Assembly (NCBI GenBank): GCA_009697815.1
Contig: WLRQ01000016.1
Coordinates: 1-44,973, forward strand
Direction of reading: 5' to 3'
Length of the DNA: 44,973 bases
Source: Actinomycetota bacterium
Lineage (GTDB): Bacteria > Actinomycetota > Actinomycetes > S36-B12 > CAIYMF01
Part shown: in pieces, positions 16,507 through 26,600 of the stretch
How positions within the stretch are numbered: the stretch's first letter is position 1
Layout of the letters: the number at the start of each line of letters is the position of its first letter
Position numbers and translations under genes: made by a program
Notes under the pieces: model-generated
Told to the model about the DNA's origin: nothing
The model's database searches: none
Seen by the model: the letters and a program-made list of their open reading frames with translations, nothing else

Positions 16507-17679
16507 GTGTCCCTGCCGCCGCTGGTCGAGCCGGCTTCCGAGCTCACGGTCGACGAGGTACGTCGCTACAGCCGTCACCTGATCATTCCCGACGTGGGGA
16601 TGATCGGTCAGAAGCGGCTCAAGAACGCTCGTGTGTTGTGCGTCGGCGCTGGCGGACTGGGGAGCCCGGCTCTGATGTACCTGGCTGCGGCCGGGGTGGG
16701 CACCTTGGGCATCGCCGAGTTCGACACCGTCGACGAGTCCAACCTTCAGCGCCAGATCATCCACGGCCAGAGTGACATCGGGCGCTCGAAGGCAGAGTCT
16801 GCGCGTGAGTCGGTGAAGGAGATCAACCCCTACGTCACTGTGATCGTCCACGACGTTCGCCTTGACAACGACAACGTGCTGGAGATCTTCGCCGACTACG
16901 ACCTGATCGTCGACGGCACCGACAACTTCGCCACGAGGTACCTCGTCAACGACGCAGCGGTGCTGCTCGGAAAGCCCTATGTCTGGGGATCGATCTACCG
17001 CTTCGAGGGCCAGGTCTCGGTCTTCTGGGACGAGCACGGCCCGAACTACCGCGATCTCTACCCCGAGCCGCCGCCCCCCGGCATGGTGCCCTCGTGCTCC
17101 GAGGGCGGTGTGCTCGGTGTGCTCTGCGCCTCGATCGGGTCGATCATGGTGACCGAGGCCATCAAGCTCATCACCGGGATCGGCGACTCCCTGCTCGGCC
17201 GTCTGGTGATCTACGACGCCCTCGAGATGACCTATCGCCAGGTCAAGATTCGCAAGGACCCCCAGGGCGAGCCGATCACCCGCCTGATCGACTACGACGC
17301 GTTCTGCGGCTCGATCTCCGAGGCTGCCGCCGATGCCGCGGTCGACTCCACGATCTCGGTGAGCCAACTCAAGACCATGCTTGAGGAGCGTGAGCGGGGT
17401 GAGCGCAACTTCGTGCTCATCGACGTCCGCGAGCCTGGCGAGTTCGAGATCGTCGCAATCCCTGGTGCCGTCCTCATCCCTAAGGGTGAGTTCCTCAGCG
17501 GCACCGCGCTGGGTGATCTGCCCACCGACCGACCTGTTGTCCTGCACTGCAAGGTCGGCGGGCGCTCCGCGGAGGTGCTCGCGGTCGTCAAGGGCGCGGG
17601 ATTCGCTGACGCCGTCCATGTCGGCGGTGGCGTCATCGCGTGGGTCAACCAGATTGAGCCCCACAAGCCGATCTACTGA
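16507..17679 (+). CDS. moeZ: Adenylyltransferase/sulfurtransferase MoeZ (E1-like ThiF domain plus rhodanese)
   Basis: This 390-residue protein activates the C-terminal glycine of small sulfur-carrier proteins and transfers sulfur to them, for molybdopterin, cysteine or thiamine-related synthesis. The ThiF/MoeB half has GAGGLGS at 47-53, NLQRQ and GRSKAES ATP-site blocks and DGTDNF. The rhodanese half starts near 290 and has the active Cys348 in HCKVGGRS. Paired CxxC zinc ligands of E. coli MoeB are absent; only single cysteines (PSCSEGG, FCGS) remain, as in actinobacterial MoeZ. Length matches MoeZ of M. tuberculosis (about 390). The GTG start is preceded by GAGGAG. The longer in-frame extension upstream to 15637 overlaps the dehydrogenase and is not coding. 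Confidence 0.95.
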   Translation: MSLPPLVEPASELTVDEVRRYSRHLIIPDVGMIGQKRLKNARVLCVGAGGLGSPALMYLAAAGVGTLGIAEFDTVDESNLQRQIIHGQSDIGRSKAESARESVKEINPYVTVIVHDVRLDNDNVLEIFADYDLIVDGTDNFATRYLVNDAAVLLGKPYVWGSIYRFEGQVSVFWDEHGPNYRDLYPEPPPPGMVPSCSEGGVLGVLCASIGSIMVTEAIKLITGIGDSLLGRLVIYDALEMTYRQVKIRKDPQGEPITRLIDYDAFCGSISEAAADAAVDSTISVSQLKTMLEERERGERNFVLIDVREPGEFEIVAIPGAVLIPKGEFLSGTALGDLPTDRPVVLHCKVGGRSAEVLAVVKGAGFADAVHVGGGVIAWVNQIEPHKPIY

Positions 17680-17706
17680 CCCGGCGTTCGACCTAGCGGG
17701 CGTGGG

Positions 17707-20118
17707 TCAGAGGGCCTGCTTGCGTTGCAGCCAACTGATCGACCAATAGCCGGGGATGGTCGGCAGCCAGAACGTGAGCAGGCGGAAGAGCAGGGTGGCC
17801 GAGACCGCGACTCCAGGGTCGAGGCCCGCAGCGGTGAGGCCAGCGACATACGCCGCCTCGACAGCCCCGAGACCGCCGGGTGTGGGAGCGGCTTGGCCCA
17901 GGGTTGACCCCGCGAGGTAGACAAGTGCGATGGCCGGGTAGTTGGCACTGCCAGCTCCGAAGGCCTCGCAGCAGGCGATCATGCACAGTGCGAACGCGGT
18001 GTTGAGAAGCAGGATCCCGCCCATGCCCTCGGCGATCTTCCACGGCCGCTGTGCCACCGTGATCAGTCGCGGTCCGACCTCGGCGAGGATGGGCCGGACT
18101 CGCTCGTAGATGGTGGTGCGCACCGGGCCAAGCAGGAGTAGAAGCGCCAGGACGATGATCACCGCCACGACCCCGATCACCGCGGCGCGCGGCGGTGTGA
18201 AGGACAGGTCGCTTTGGCGTCCGGCCGCAATACCCGTCGCGAACAGCAGGGTGATGTGGATCAGGAAGGCGAATACCTGCGAGACGCCGACGCTGGCCGA
18301 GGCCAAGGCTGGGTGCAGGCCGGATTTCTGCAGATAGCGCACGTTGACCGCGAGAGCGCCGATCGTGGGCGGTGACACAAGGGTCGCGAACGCGGCGGCA
18401 AGTTGCGCGGCAAATGTGCGGACGGCAGAGAGACGTTCTGGCACGAAGCCTGATAGCGACAGCGATGCGCCCACGAAGGTGAGGAACGACAGGCCAAGTG
18501 CCGCGAGGGCCCAGCGCCAGTCGGCCGCGCGTGCGAGTGCGACGAGGTCGACGTTGGTCAGTTGCGAGAGCAGAACGTAGGCGGCGATGGTGCCCGCGGC
18601 GATCGTGAACAGGGTTCGTGGCTTGATGCGCCGGAACTCGAGCTGTTCGGTCTCGGCGGCCGAAGGACGTAGGGCCACAAGTCGCGCGCGGAGGTCGACG
18701 AGCATCGCCCTCCTGCCGCGCATCCGGCGACGGGTGTCGGGGGACAGTGCGATCAGTTGTAGCGCGGGCAGTGCTCGGACGAGTCGATCGGTGCCGTAGG
18801 CGCGCATGCCCGCAGCCACGGCCCGTTCGGGGTCCGCCAGCAGGGCGGCGGTGCTCATCAGTTCGGCGAGGTCGACCCGTTCCTGGAGATCACTCGCGGC
18901 GATGGTCCCGTGCTGGACCCCTGCCAGCCAGATCGTGCCGTCGGAGCCCTTGATCAACTGCTCGGGGGAGAGGGCGCCGTGCACGATGCGCTCGTCGTGA
19001 AGTGTGCGTACGGCGAGGAACACCGCGTCGAGATCTCCATCCGTGATGCTCGCTGGGTCGAGTTCGGAGAAGGTTGATCCCTCGACATGATCGTAGGCAA
19101 GGAGCGTGGAGTCCGGGCCGACCTCACATACCGCGCGGAGGCGGGGCACCTGGCCCCCAATCGCACTCGCGGCGTAGGACATCAACGCCGCATGCTCGAT
19201 CTGGGCACGCATCGAGAACACGCTGGGATTGGTTGGATCGGTGCGCAGCCTGAGCTGGCGCCAGATCGACGAGGCGAGCCCCGCACCTTCGAGATCGCGG
19301 TCGAAGACGAGCACTCGAAGCCGCTCGCCGTGCCGGGTGTGCGCGGAGTACTGCCGGCCACGCGCGGTGTTCTTGTTCGCCCGCAACAAGGTCACAGGGA
19401 GTCCGGCACGCCCCAGGGCCGCGGCTACCTGCATACCGCTAGGCCGGGTCGTGGGCGTGCCGAGGGAGTACCTCGCGGCGAGACCGATAACCCAACCCAG
19501 CAGCAGCGACAGGGTGATCACGGTGACGGCGCTCGAGCCGGTGTTGAGCTGGGCCAGCGCCACCGCGATGACGGTGACGACGGCGAACGCGCTCCAGCGT
19601 CCGCGTCCCACGAGCCGGGCGACGGTGATGAACGCGACGAGGCCGACGACGAGCGGATCAAGGACGTAGTGGTCGCCGCGCGTCTCCTGGCCGGTGATCG
19701 CCACCAGGAGTTGGGTGGATCCATACGTGGCCACAATCGTGACGATGAGTGCCGCGAGAGCAGTGCCGACCAGCATCGCGCCGAGGGCCTCGACCAGCTG
19801 GCGTCCCCGTCGGCGCACAAGGAGATCGATGGCCGCCGCGAGTGGAAGTGCCACACCGCCGATGCCGCCGACGACATTGAGGGCCAGCAGGATGAGTGTG
19901 GGGAGTCCAGAGCTCGCGTCGGTGATGTCCTTGGAGATGCCAGACGTGGTGCCGGTGAGGAAGTAGGAGACGCCTCCGAGGGCCAGGAACGCCGCGAGCG
20001 CGCTGGCGAAACGCAGCAGATCGATGGGCCGGCGCACTCGTCGGGGGATGACGTCATCCTCGATGACGAGGGTCTCATGGCCCATGTCCTCGACATCGCG
20101 AGAACCGGCTACTGACAC
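17707..20118 (-). CDS. Large membrane protein: N-terminal TM region, kinase-like domain, LPG-synthase/YbhN-type TM domain
   Basis: This 803-residue protein has three parts. Residues 30-220 hold about six hydrophobic segments. Residues 230-480 are soluble and resemble a protein/aminoglycoside kinase: HGALSPEQLI (380-389) sits where HGDLxxxN would be, but the catalytic Asp is Ala, and the DFG position reads LAGVQHG, so it should not phosphorylate. Residues 502-803 are a lysylphosphatidylglycerol-synthase-type transmembrane domain, with the hallmark PTPGGLGAVEAAY near 755 and a final TM helix. That domain is related to the flippase part of MprF and to YbhN. A lipid-flippase or lipid-binding role in the inner membrane is inferred. 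The GTG start at 20118 is not strongly supported; an ATG at 20085 is an alternative. Confidence 0.85.
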   Translation of the reverse strand: MSVAGSRDVEDMGHETLVIEDDVIPRRVRRPIDLLRFASALAAFLALGGVSYFLTGTTSGISKDITDASSGLPTLILLALNVVGGIGGVALPLAAAIDLLVRRRGRQLVEALGAMLVGTALAALIVTIVATYGSTQLLVAITGQETRGDHYVLDPLVVGLVAFITVARLVGRGRWSAFAVVTVIAVALAQLNTGSSAVTVITLSLLLGWVIGLAARYSLGTPTTRPSGMQVAAALGRAGLPVTLLRANKNTARGRQYSAHTRHGERLRVLVFDRDLEGAGLASSIWRQLRLRTDPTNPSVFSMRAQIEHAALMSYAASAIGGQVPRLRAVCEVGPDSTLLAYDHVEGSTFSELDPASITDGDLDAVFLAVRTLHDERIVHGALSPEQLIKGSDGTIWLAGVQHGTIAASDLQERVDLAELMSTAALLADPERAVAAGMRAYGTDRLVRALPALQLIALSPDTRRRMRGRRAMLVDLRARLVALRPSAAETEQLEFRRIKPRTLFTIAAGTIAAYVLLSQLTNVDLVALARAADWRWALAALGLSFLTFVGASLSLSGFVPERLSAVRTFAAQLAAAFATLVSPPTIGALAVNVRYLQKSGLHPALASASVGVSQVFAFLIHITLLFATGIAAGRQSDLSFTPPRAAVIGVVAVIIVLALLLLLGPVRTTIYERVRPILAEVGPRLITVAQRPWKIAEGMGGILLLNTAFALCMIACCEAFGAGSANYPAIALVYLAGSTLGQAAPTPGGLGAVEAAYVAGLTAAGLDPGVAVSATLLFRLLTFWLPTIPGYWSISWLQRKQAL

Positions 20119-20234
20119 GCAGGAGATCGTCCCATCTCCAGGCCCTTCGGAGCGGGATGGGGTGTCGCGACGCGCCTGCCCGCTCCGGCGCGGTGCGGGG
20201 ACCGAGTGTCAGAGGTCCGTGGTGGGATCGGAGC

Positions 20235-23200
20235 ATGAGTTCCCCGCCGCGGCCCACATCTCCACCGGAGGGATCGCCGCCGGAGGCCTCGGCGCCGCGA
20301 CTCGTGCTCGACCGGACTGCGCCGCTCGCTGTCGACGCACCTGGGCTCGACCGCGAGCAGCAGCAGGTGGTCGCACACCGTCGCGGGCCGATGCTCGTGC
20401 TCGCCGGGCCGGGCACCGGGAAGACCACCACCCTCGTCGAGGCCATGGTCGCGCGGCTCGAGGGCGAGGATCCCTTGCGCCCGGAACAGGTGCTCGGGCT
20501 CACCTTCGGGCGCAAGGCCGCGCAGGAGTGGCGCGAGCGAGTCACAGCGCGGGTCGGCGGTGGGGTCGTGCCGATGGTCAGCACGTTCCACTCGTTCGCG
20601 TATGCCCTCGTGCGCAGCCACGCCGATCCGCAGGCTTTCGCCGAGCCCCTTCGGCTGCTGTCAGGGCCCGAGCAGGAGTTGCGACTGCGTGAACTGCTCA
20701 CCAACTCGGTGCTCGACGGGCGCCTGGCCTGGCCTCCCGAATTGCGGGCCGCACTCGGCACAGCGGGCATCGCCGGTGAGGTGCGCGCTGTCGTGGCCAA
20801 GGCGCGGGCATTGGGCATGGACCCACTCGATCTCGAGGCAGTGGCGGCCCATGCGGGCCCGCTCGGTCCGGCATGGCGGTCTGTCGGACAGTTCCTCGGT
20901 GAATATCTCGACGTCCTCGATGCCCAAGGAGTCACCGACTACACAGAAGTCGTCCATCGAGCCGCCCTGCTCACCCATGACCCGGTGGTGCAGCGAGCGC
21001 TGCGCTCGCAGTACCGCGCGATCTTCGTCGACGAGTACCAGGACACCGACCCCGCGCAGGTGCGGCTGCTGCAGGGGCTAGTCGGGCCCTCCGCGTCCTT
21101 CATCGTCGTGGGCGATCCTGATCAGTCGATCTACACCTTCCGAGGTGCGGACACCGGCGGCATCCTCGGCTTCCGCGACGTCTTCGCCGCGGCCGACGGC
21201 ACCGCTGCCGCGACCGTCGTGCTGCGCACGACCCGACGATTCGGCCCCGTCATCGGTGACGCGGCTGCGCGGGTCCTGCGCACCGCATCGCTGGCACCGC
21301 TGCCCGCCGACATCGTGCGGGCCCATCGGTCGCCGGCTTTCGTGGGCGCTCGGTACGGCGACGGAGTCGTCGACGTCACTACCTTCGACTCCGAGTCGGC
21401 CGAGGCTGCGCACATCGCCGATGCCTTGCGACGCGCACATCTCGAGCAGGGCCTGCGCTGGGAGGAGATGGCGGTGCTGGTCCGGAGCGGGCGGCGCTCT
21501 ATCCCGCCACTGCGCCGCGCGCTGATCTCTGCCGGGGTCCCCGTCGAGGTCGCGGGCGACGAGTTGCCCTTGCAGGAGGAGCCCGCGGTCGCACCCCTAC
21601 TGGCGATCCTCTCGGCGGTCATCGATCCGGCCGCGCTCAGTGACGAGATGGTTCACGAACTGCTCCTGTCGCCTCTCGCCGACGCCGATCCGGCGGATAT
21701 CCGCCGACTCGGTCGCGTACTGCGCCGCCTCGAGCGTGAGAGTGAACCGCAAGGCCGTCCCACGCCGTCGTCCACTCTCCTGACGCGCCTCGTCGCTGAG
21801 TTGGCAGCCGACCCTTCGGCCATCCTCCCGTTCGCGCCCTCCTCGTCGGGCTCACTCGGCCGTGATGCACGCGCGCACGTGGCGCTGGAGGCAGCCCGGC
21901 GTCTTGGTCGACTCCTCCACGACGCCCGCGCGGTCGTCGCAGACCTCGGAAGTGCCGAGGAGGTGTTGTGGTCGGTCTGGTCCGGGTGCGCGGTCCGCGG
22001 CGGATCCGGCTGGCCACAGCGGCTCGAGGCGGCGGCGCTGCGCGGCGGCGACGCCGGTCGTCGGGCCGACGCTGCCCTCGACGCTGTGCTCGCGCTGTTC
22101 GCCGCGGCCGAGCGTGTCGAGGAGCGGTACTCCGGCCACCGGGGCGTCGCGAACTTCCTGGCCGAGTTGCGCGCTCAGCAGATCCCCGCCGACACCCTCG
22201 CGGAGAAGGGGGTGCGCGGGCCAGCCGTGCGCCTGCTCACGGCACACCGGGCGAAGGGCCTGCAATGGCGACTCGTCGTGGTCGCCTGCGTCCAGGAGGG
22301 GGTCTGGCCCGATATCCGTCGTCGCGGTTCACTGCTGCAGGCCGATCGCCTCGAGCGGTCAGGGCTCGTCGACGCCCCGCCCGCGGTCGAATTGCTGGCG
22401 GAGGAGCGACGCCTGTTCTTCGTCGCCTGCACCAGGGCCCAGGAGCGGCTGCTCGTCACCGCCGTCGCCTCGACCCTCGCAGACGGGCCCACCTCCTCAC
22501 GGTTCCTGGAGGACCTCGTCGGCATGGGCCGCACCGAGCCGCGGCATCTGTCGGGCCGTCCCGCCCGCCCGCTCTCAGTTCCTGGGCTGATTGCAGGGCT
22601 CCGCGCGGTCGCGGTCGACCCCGCGCGTCCGCCGGCGTTGCGCGAGGCTGCGGTGCGCCGCCTCGCCGTCCTCGCTCACGCAAGTGCCGAGGACGGCCAC
22701 CGCCTCGTCCCGCAGGCCCACCCCGACCGATGGTGGGGGCTGCTGGCTCCGACATCCGCCACAGTCTCGGTGCGTCCTGAGGACCGGCCACTGGAGTTCT
22801 CCGGCAGTCAGCTCTCGACCTTCACGGGGTGCCCACTCAAGTGGTTCCTCGGGCACGAGGTCAAAGCTGAGGTCGCCCGCACCACCGCCGTCGGGTTCGG
22901 GTCGATCGTGCATGTGTTGGCCGATGCCGTGGCGCGAGAGGTGCTTCCGGCCGATCTCGAGGTGCTCGATGGCCACATCGACCAGGTGTGGGGCCAGCTC
23001 GGATTCGAGGCGCTTTGGGAGTCCACCGCTGAACGTCGGTTGGTGCGTGATGCCGTGCGCCGATACCTGCACTGGCATCTGTCGCGCCCCGAGCGCACCT
23101 TCGTCGCGAGTGAGCACGCCTTCGACGTCTCGGTCGACATCGGCGAGCACGGTGTTCACCTGCGCGGATCGTTCGATCGCGTGGAGCTCGACCCTCAGGG

Positions 23201-23606
23201 TGCCGTGCACATCGCCGATCTCAAGACGCAGAAGGCCAAGGTCGGCAAGGTCGACCTCGCGCAGCACCCGCAGATGGGGGTCTACCAGGTGGCAGTGCGC
23301 GAGGGCGCGCTCGACTCACTACCTCAGCAGGTTCGCTCCGATCTTGGTCTGCCCGAGGTAGGCGATCCGCCGGAGGTCGGTGGGGCAGAGCTCGTACTCC
23401 TTCGGCTCGGCAAGGGCGAGGCTCCCGAGATTCAGTCCCAGCCATCTATTGGCCCAGGTGTCACGTGGGTCGACGAAGCGTTGGGAGCTGCTGAGTCCCT
23501 CGTACGGCAGGAGCACTTCCCGGCCCGCCCCGGATCATCATGTCGCACATGCGATTTCACGCGACTGTGTCCGACCAAAGGAACCGGCACGGAGGTGCTC
23601 CCATGA
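20235..23606 (+). CDS. adnA: AdnA: UvrD-like helicase with PD-(D/E)XK nuclease and Fe-S cysteines
   Basis: This 1123-residue protein is the first of the paired AdnAB motor-nucleases that resect double-strand breaks in actinobacteria. Motor motifs: Walker A AGPGTGKT with Lys63, DEYQDTDPAQ with Asp266, GDPDQSIYTFRGA, LTAHRAKGLQW and EERRLFFVACTRA. The C-terminal nuclease shows SGSQLSTFTGC, ADLKTQK (Asp995, Lys997) and QMGVYQ. Cys866, Cys1103, Cys1106 and Cys1112 have the AddB-type spacing for a 4Fe-4S staple holding the nuclease. I chose the ATG at 20235 after CGGAG; the in-frame lead from 20157 lacks family character. The stop overlaps the adnB start by 4 nt, and order adnA then adnB matches M. 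tuberculosis. Confidence 0.93.
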   Translation: MSSPPRPTSPPEGSPPEASAPRLVLDRTAPLAVDAPGLDREQQQVVAHRRGPMLVLAGPGTGKTTTLVEAMVARLEGEDPLRPEQVLGLTFGRKAAQEWRERVTARVGGGVVPMVSTFHSFAYALVRSHADPQAFAEPLRLLSGPEQELRLRELLTNSVLDGRLAWPPELRAALGTAGIAGEVRAVVAKARALGMDPLDLEAVAAHAGPLGPAWRSVGQFLGEYLDVLDAQGVTDYTEVVHRAALLTHDPVVQRALRSQYRAIFVDEYQDTDPAQVRLLQGLVGPSASFIVVGDPDQSIYTFRGADTGGILGFRDVFAAADGTAAATVVLRTTRRFGPVIGDAAARVLRTASLAPLPADIVRAHRSPAFVGARYGDGVVDVTTFDSESAEAAHIADALRRAHLEQGLRWEEMAVLVRSGRRSIPPLRRALISAGVPVEVAGDELPLQEEPAVAPLLAILSAVIDPAALSDEMVHELLLSPLADADPADIRRLGRVLRRLERESEPQGRPTPSSTLLTRLVAELAADPSAILPFAPSSSGSLGRDARAHVALEAARRLGRLLHDARAVVADLGSAEEVLWSVWSGCAVRGGSGWPQRLEAAALRGGDAGRRADAALDAVLALFAAAERVEERYSGHRGVANFLAELRAQQIPADTLAEKGVRGPAVRLLTAHRAKGLQWRLVVVACVQEGVWPDIRRRGSLLQADRLERSGLVDAPPAVELLAEERRLFFVACTRAQERLLVTAVASTLADGPTSSRFLEDLVGMGRTEPRHLSGRPARPLSVPGLIAGLRAVAVDPARPPALREAAVRRLAVLAHASAEDGHRLVPQAHPDRWWGLLAPTSATVSVRPEDRPLEFSGSQLSTFTGCPLKWFLGHEVKAEVARTTAVGFGSIVHVLADAVAREVLPADLEVLDGHIDQVWGQLGFEALWESTAERRLVRDAVRRYLHWHLSRPERTFVASEHAFDVSVDIGEHGVHLRGSFDRVELDPQGAVHIADLKTQKAKVGKVDLAQHPQMGVYQVAVREGALDSLPQQVRSDLGLPEVGDPPEVGGAELVLLRLGKGEAPEIQSQPSIGPGVTWVDEALGAAESLVRQEHFPARPGSSCRTCDFTRLCPTKGTGTEVLP

Positions 23607-26600
23607 GCTGGCCGACAACATCACCGTCCTGTGAGGCGGGCGACCTCGCGCAGATCCTGGGCATCCCGGCCTTCAGCGAGGAACAGCTCGATGCTATTCG
23701 TGCGCCCCTTGAGCCCAGTGTTGTCGTCGCTGGCGCGGGGTCGGGCAAGACCACGGTCATGACCGCTCGCGTGGTGTGGCTCGTGGCCACCGAGCAGGTC
23801 ACACCCGACCACGTGCTCGGCCTCACCTTCACCAACAAGGCCGCTGGCGAGTTGTCCTCCCGGGTCCGCAGATCGGTGCTTGCACTCTCGGACCGACTCT
23901 CGGGTGTTCCGCGCACGGAGGTCGGCGAACCGACCATCTCGACCTACCACGCGTTCGCGGGCAGGCTTATCGCCGAGCACGGCCTGCGCCTAGGGGTCGA
24001 GCCCGGCAGTCGACTGCTCACCGAGGCTGCCTCGGTCCAGCTCGCCTACCGGATCGTCACCACGACCTCCCGCGACCTCGCGCCGCTCGAGTCCTCGGTC
24101 GCGGCAATTGTGCAGAATGTGCGCGCCCTCGATGCCGAACTCGCCGAGCACTGTCTCGAGCCTGAGGTGCTGCGCGCATTTGACCGTGGTGAAGTCGAGA
24201 AGATCGAGGCGCTCGATAAGCGCGCTGCGCGGACGGGGGAGATGCTCACTGTCTCGATCACCCGCATCGAGCTCGCGTACCTCGTCGATGAACTGCGACA
24301 GGCCCGACGCCAGCGGGACCTCGTCGACTTCTCCGACCAGATGCGATTCGGCGCGATGCTCGCCGAGAACTTCCCCGAAGTAGGGGCGGCCCTGCGCGAG
24401 CAATTCCCGGTGGTTCTGCTCGATGAGTACCAGGACACCTCAGTCGCGCAACGGGTCCTGCTCACCGGGCTCTTCGGGGGAGGCCATCCGGTCACGGCCG
24501 TGGGCGACCCTCTCCAGGCGATCTACGGCTGGCGAGGGGCGAGTGTGGCCAATATCGACAGCTTCCCGAGTCACTTCCCAAGGACGGATGGCAGCCCGGC
24601 CCCGGTGAGGCGCCTCACTGAGAATCGCCGCTCCGGCATTCCGATCCTCATGGGCGCCAATGAACTGGCGGGTCCTTTGCGCGCACTTCATCCGCAGGTC
24701 CTGCCGCTGGTGTCACCCGCGGACTCCATGCGCTCGGGCGGTATTCGGGTGGCCCTTCACAACACGTACGAAGAGGAAATGCAGTGGATCGGCGATCGGG
24801 TTCTCGAGCAGATCGACCTGGGCACCAAGCCTGAGGACATCGCGGTCCTCGCGCGCGTGCGTTCCGACTTCCCGGCACTGATCCGGGTGCTCGAGCAGCG
24901 CGATATCCCCGTCGATGTCCTCGGGCTCGGAGGAATGCTCGCCATGCCGGAGGTGGCTGAGATCGTGGCGGTCCTCGAGGTCCTCCATGACTCTGCAGCG
25001 AACCCCGCCCTCGTGCGGCTCCTGAGCGGCCCCCGGTGGCGCATCGGCCTTCGTGATCTCGCACTCTTGGGCAGGCAGGCCCGCACCCTCGCTGGGTCGC
25101 AGGGTCGCCCTGGCGACGATGACCTCGACGGCCAACTCGACGCGGCAGTGTCGGGGGTCGATCCCGCCGACATCATCTCGCTGCTCGACGCGCTCGATGA
25201 TCCGGGAGACCTCGATTACGACCCCGAGGCGCGACGCCGTTTTGCCTTGCTGTCAGCGGAGATTCGGTCTATCCGCCGCGGGATCGGTGACCCGTTGCCC
25301 GATCTGGTCCACCGTGTCATCAGTGTGACGGGGCTCGATATCGAGATGGCCTCCACTCCCGAACTCCTGCGGATGCACCGTTCCGAGGGGCTCACCGCTT
25401 TCGTCGATCTCGTCGCCACCTTCGCCAATGTCGAGGGTGAGTCCCATGTGGGCGCGTTCCTCGGCTGGCTCTCCCTCGCCTCGCGCTTCGATGAGGTACC
25501 CGCGCTCGATCGTCCTGCCGTGCCGGGGTGTGTCCAACTCATGACCGTGCACAAGTCGAAGGGGCTGGAGTTCCCCGTCGTCGTGTTGCCCTCGCTCACT
25601 CAGGGGGTGTTCCCCGGCACTCGTGGGATCACCCGATGGACCAAGAATGCCAAGGCCGTGCCCTTCTCGATACGCGGTGACCGCGAATCCCTGCCACATC
25701 TGGCCGGGTACACCGCGAAGGACCACACGGCGTTCATCGATGCCTGCGAGGTGCACAGCGGACACGAGGACCTCAGGCTGATCTACGTCGCGGTGACACG
25801 TTCCGAACGGCTCGTGATCGCGAGCAGTTCCTGGTGGGGGCCGAGCCAGATCAAGCCCCGCGGGCCCTCCCCGTATCTGACCACCTTGCGTGATCAGTGC
25901 ATCGCGGGGGCGGGCCAGGTCGATCACTGGGCCGCTGCCCCAGCCGACGACGCAGGCAATCCGGCCTTCGAGATCGACGGCGATACGTCCTGGCCGCCGG
26001 TCTCGGATCCCCATGCCCTTGAGCTCAGGCTCGAGGTCGCCGCCCAGGTGCGCCAGCACCCCGACCTCACGGTGGCCGATCTGCGCGGTGAGCATGACGG
26101 GCTGGAGGCTGGGGCGGTCCGTGTCCCCGCGGGCGACTCGCCGTTGAGCCCACTGGCCGCGACCGATCTCGAGATCGTCCGTGGCTGGGACGACGACATC
26201 GAACTTCTCCTCGAGGAGAGGCGATTGCAGCGTGCGACGACCAGGGTCGTCGCACTGCCGTCGTCACTCTCGGCGTCCGATCTGGTGCGCCTTGCGGCCG
26301 ATCCCACGCTGTTCACCCGGCGACTCGCCCGGCCCGTGCCAGCTGCGCCTGCGCCGGCGGCCCGTCGCGGCACACGCTTCCACGCCTGGGTCGAGTCCCA
26401 CTTCGGGATTGCGCCCCTGCTCGAGCCCGACGATCTCCCTGGCGCTGCCGACGAGGCCATCGACTCCGACGACACCCTCGCCGCGATGCAGGCGATCTTC
26501 CTCACCTCGCCCTACGCCGATCGCACCCCGATCGCGATCGAGGTTCCCTTCGCGCTCGTCATCGGGGGCAGGGTGATCCCGGGGCGGATCGATGCTGTCT

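Noticed and set aside
15124..17664. Minus-strand open frame running from the acyl-CoA dehydrogenase back through moeZ
   Set aside because: Only 15124-16278 matches a family; the rest is the shadow of moeZ.
17676..17710. 7-bp inverted repeat spanning the moeZ and membrane protein stops
   Set aside because: Short stem, long loop and no T-run on either strand; not a convincing bidirectional terminator.
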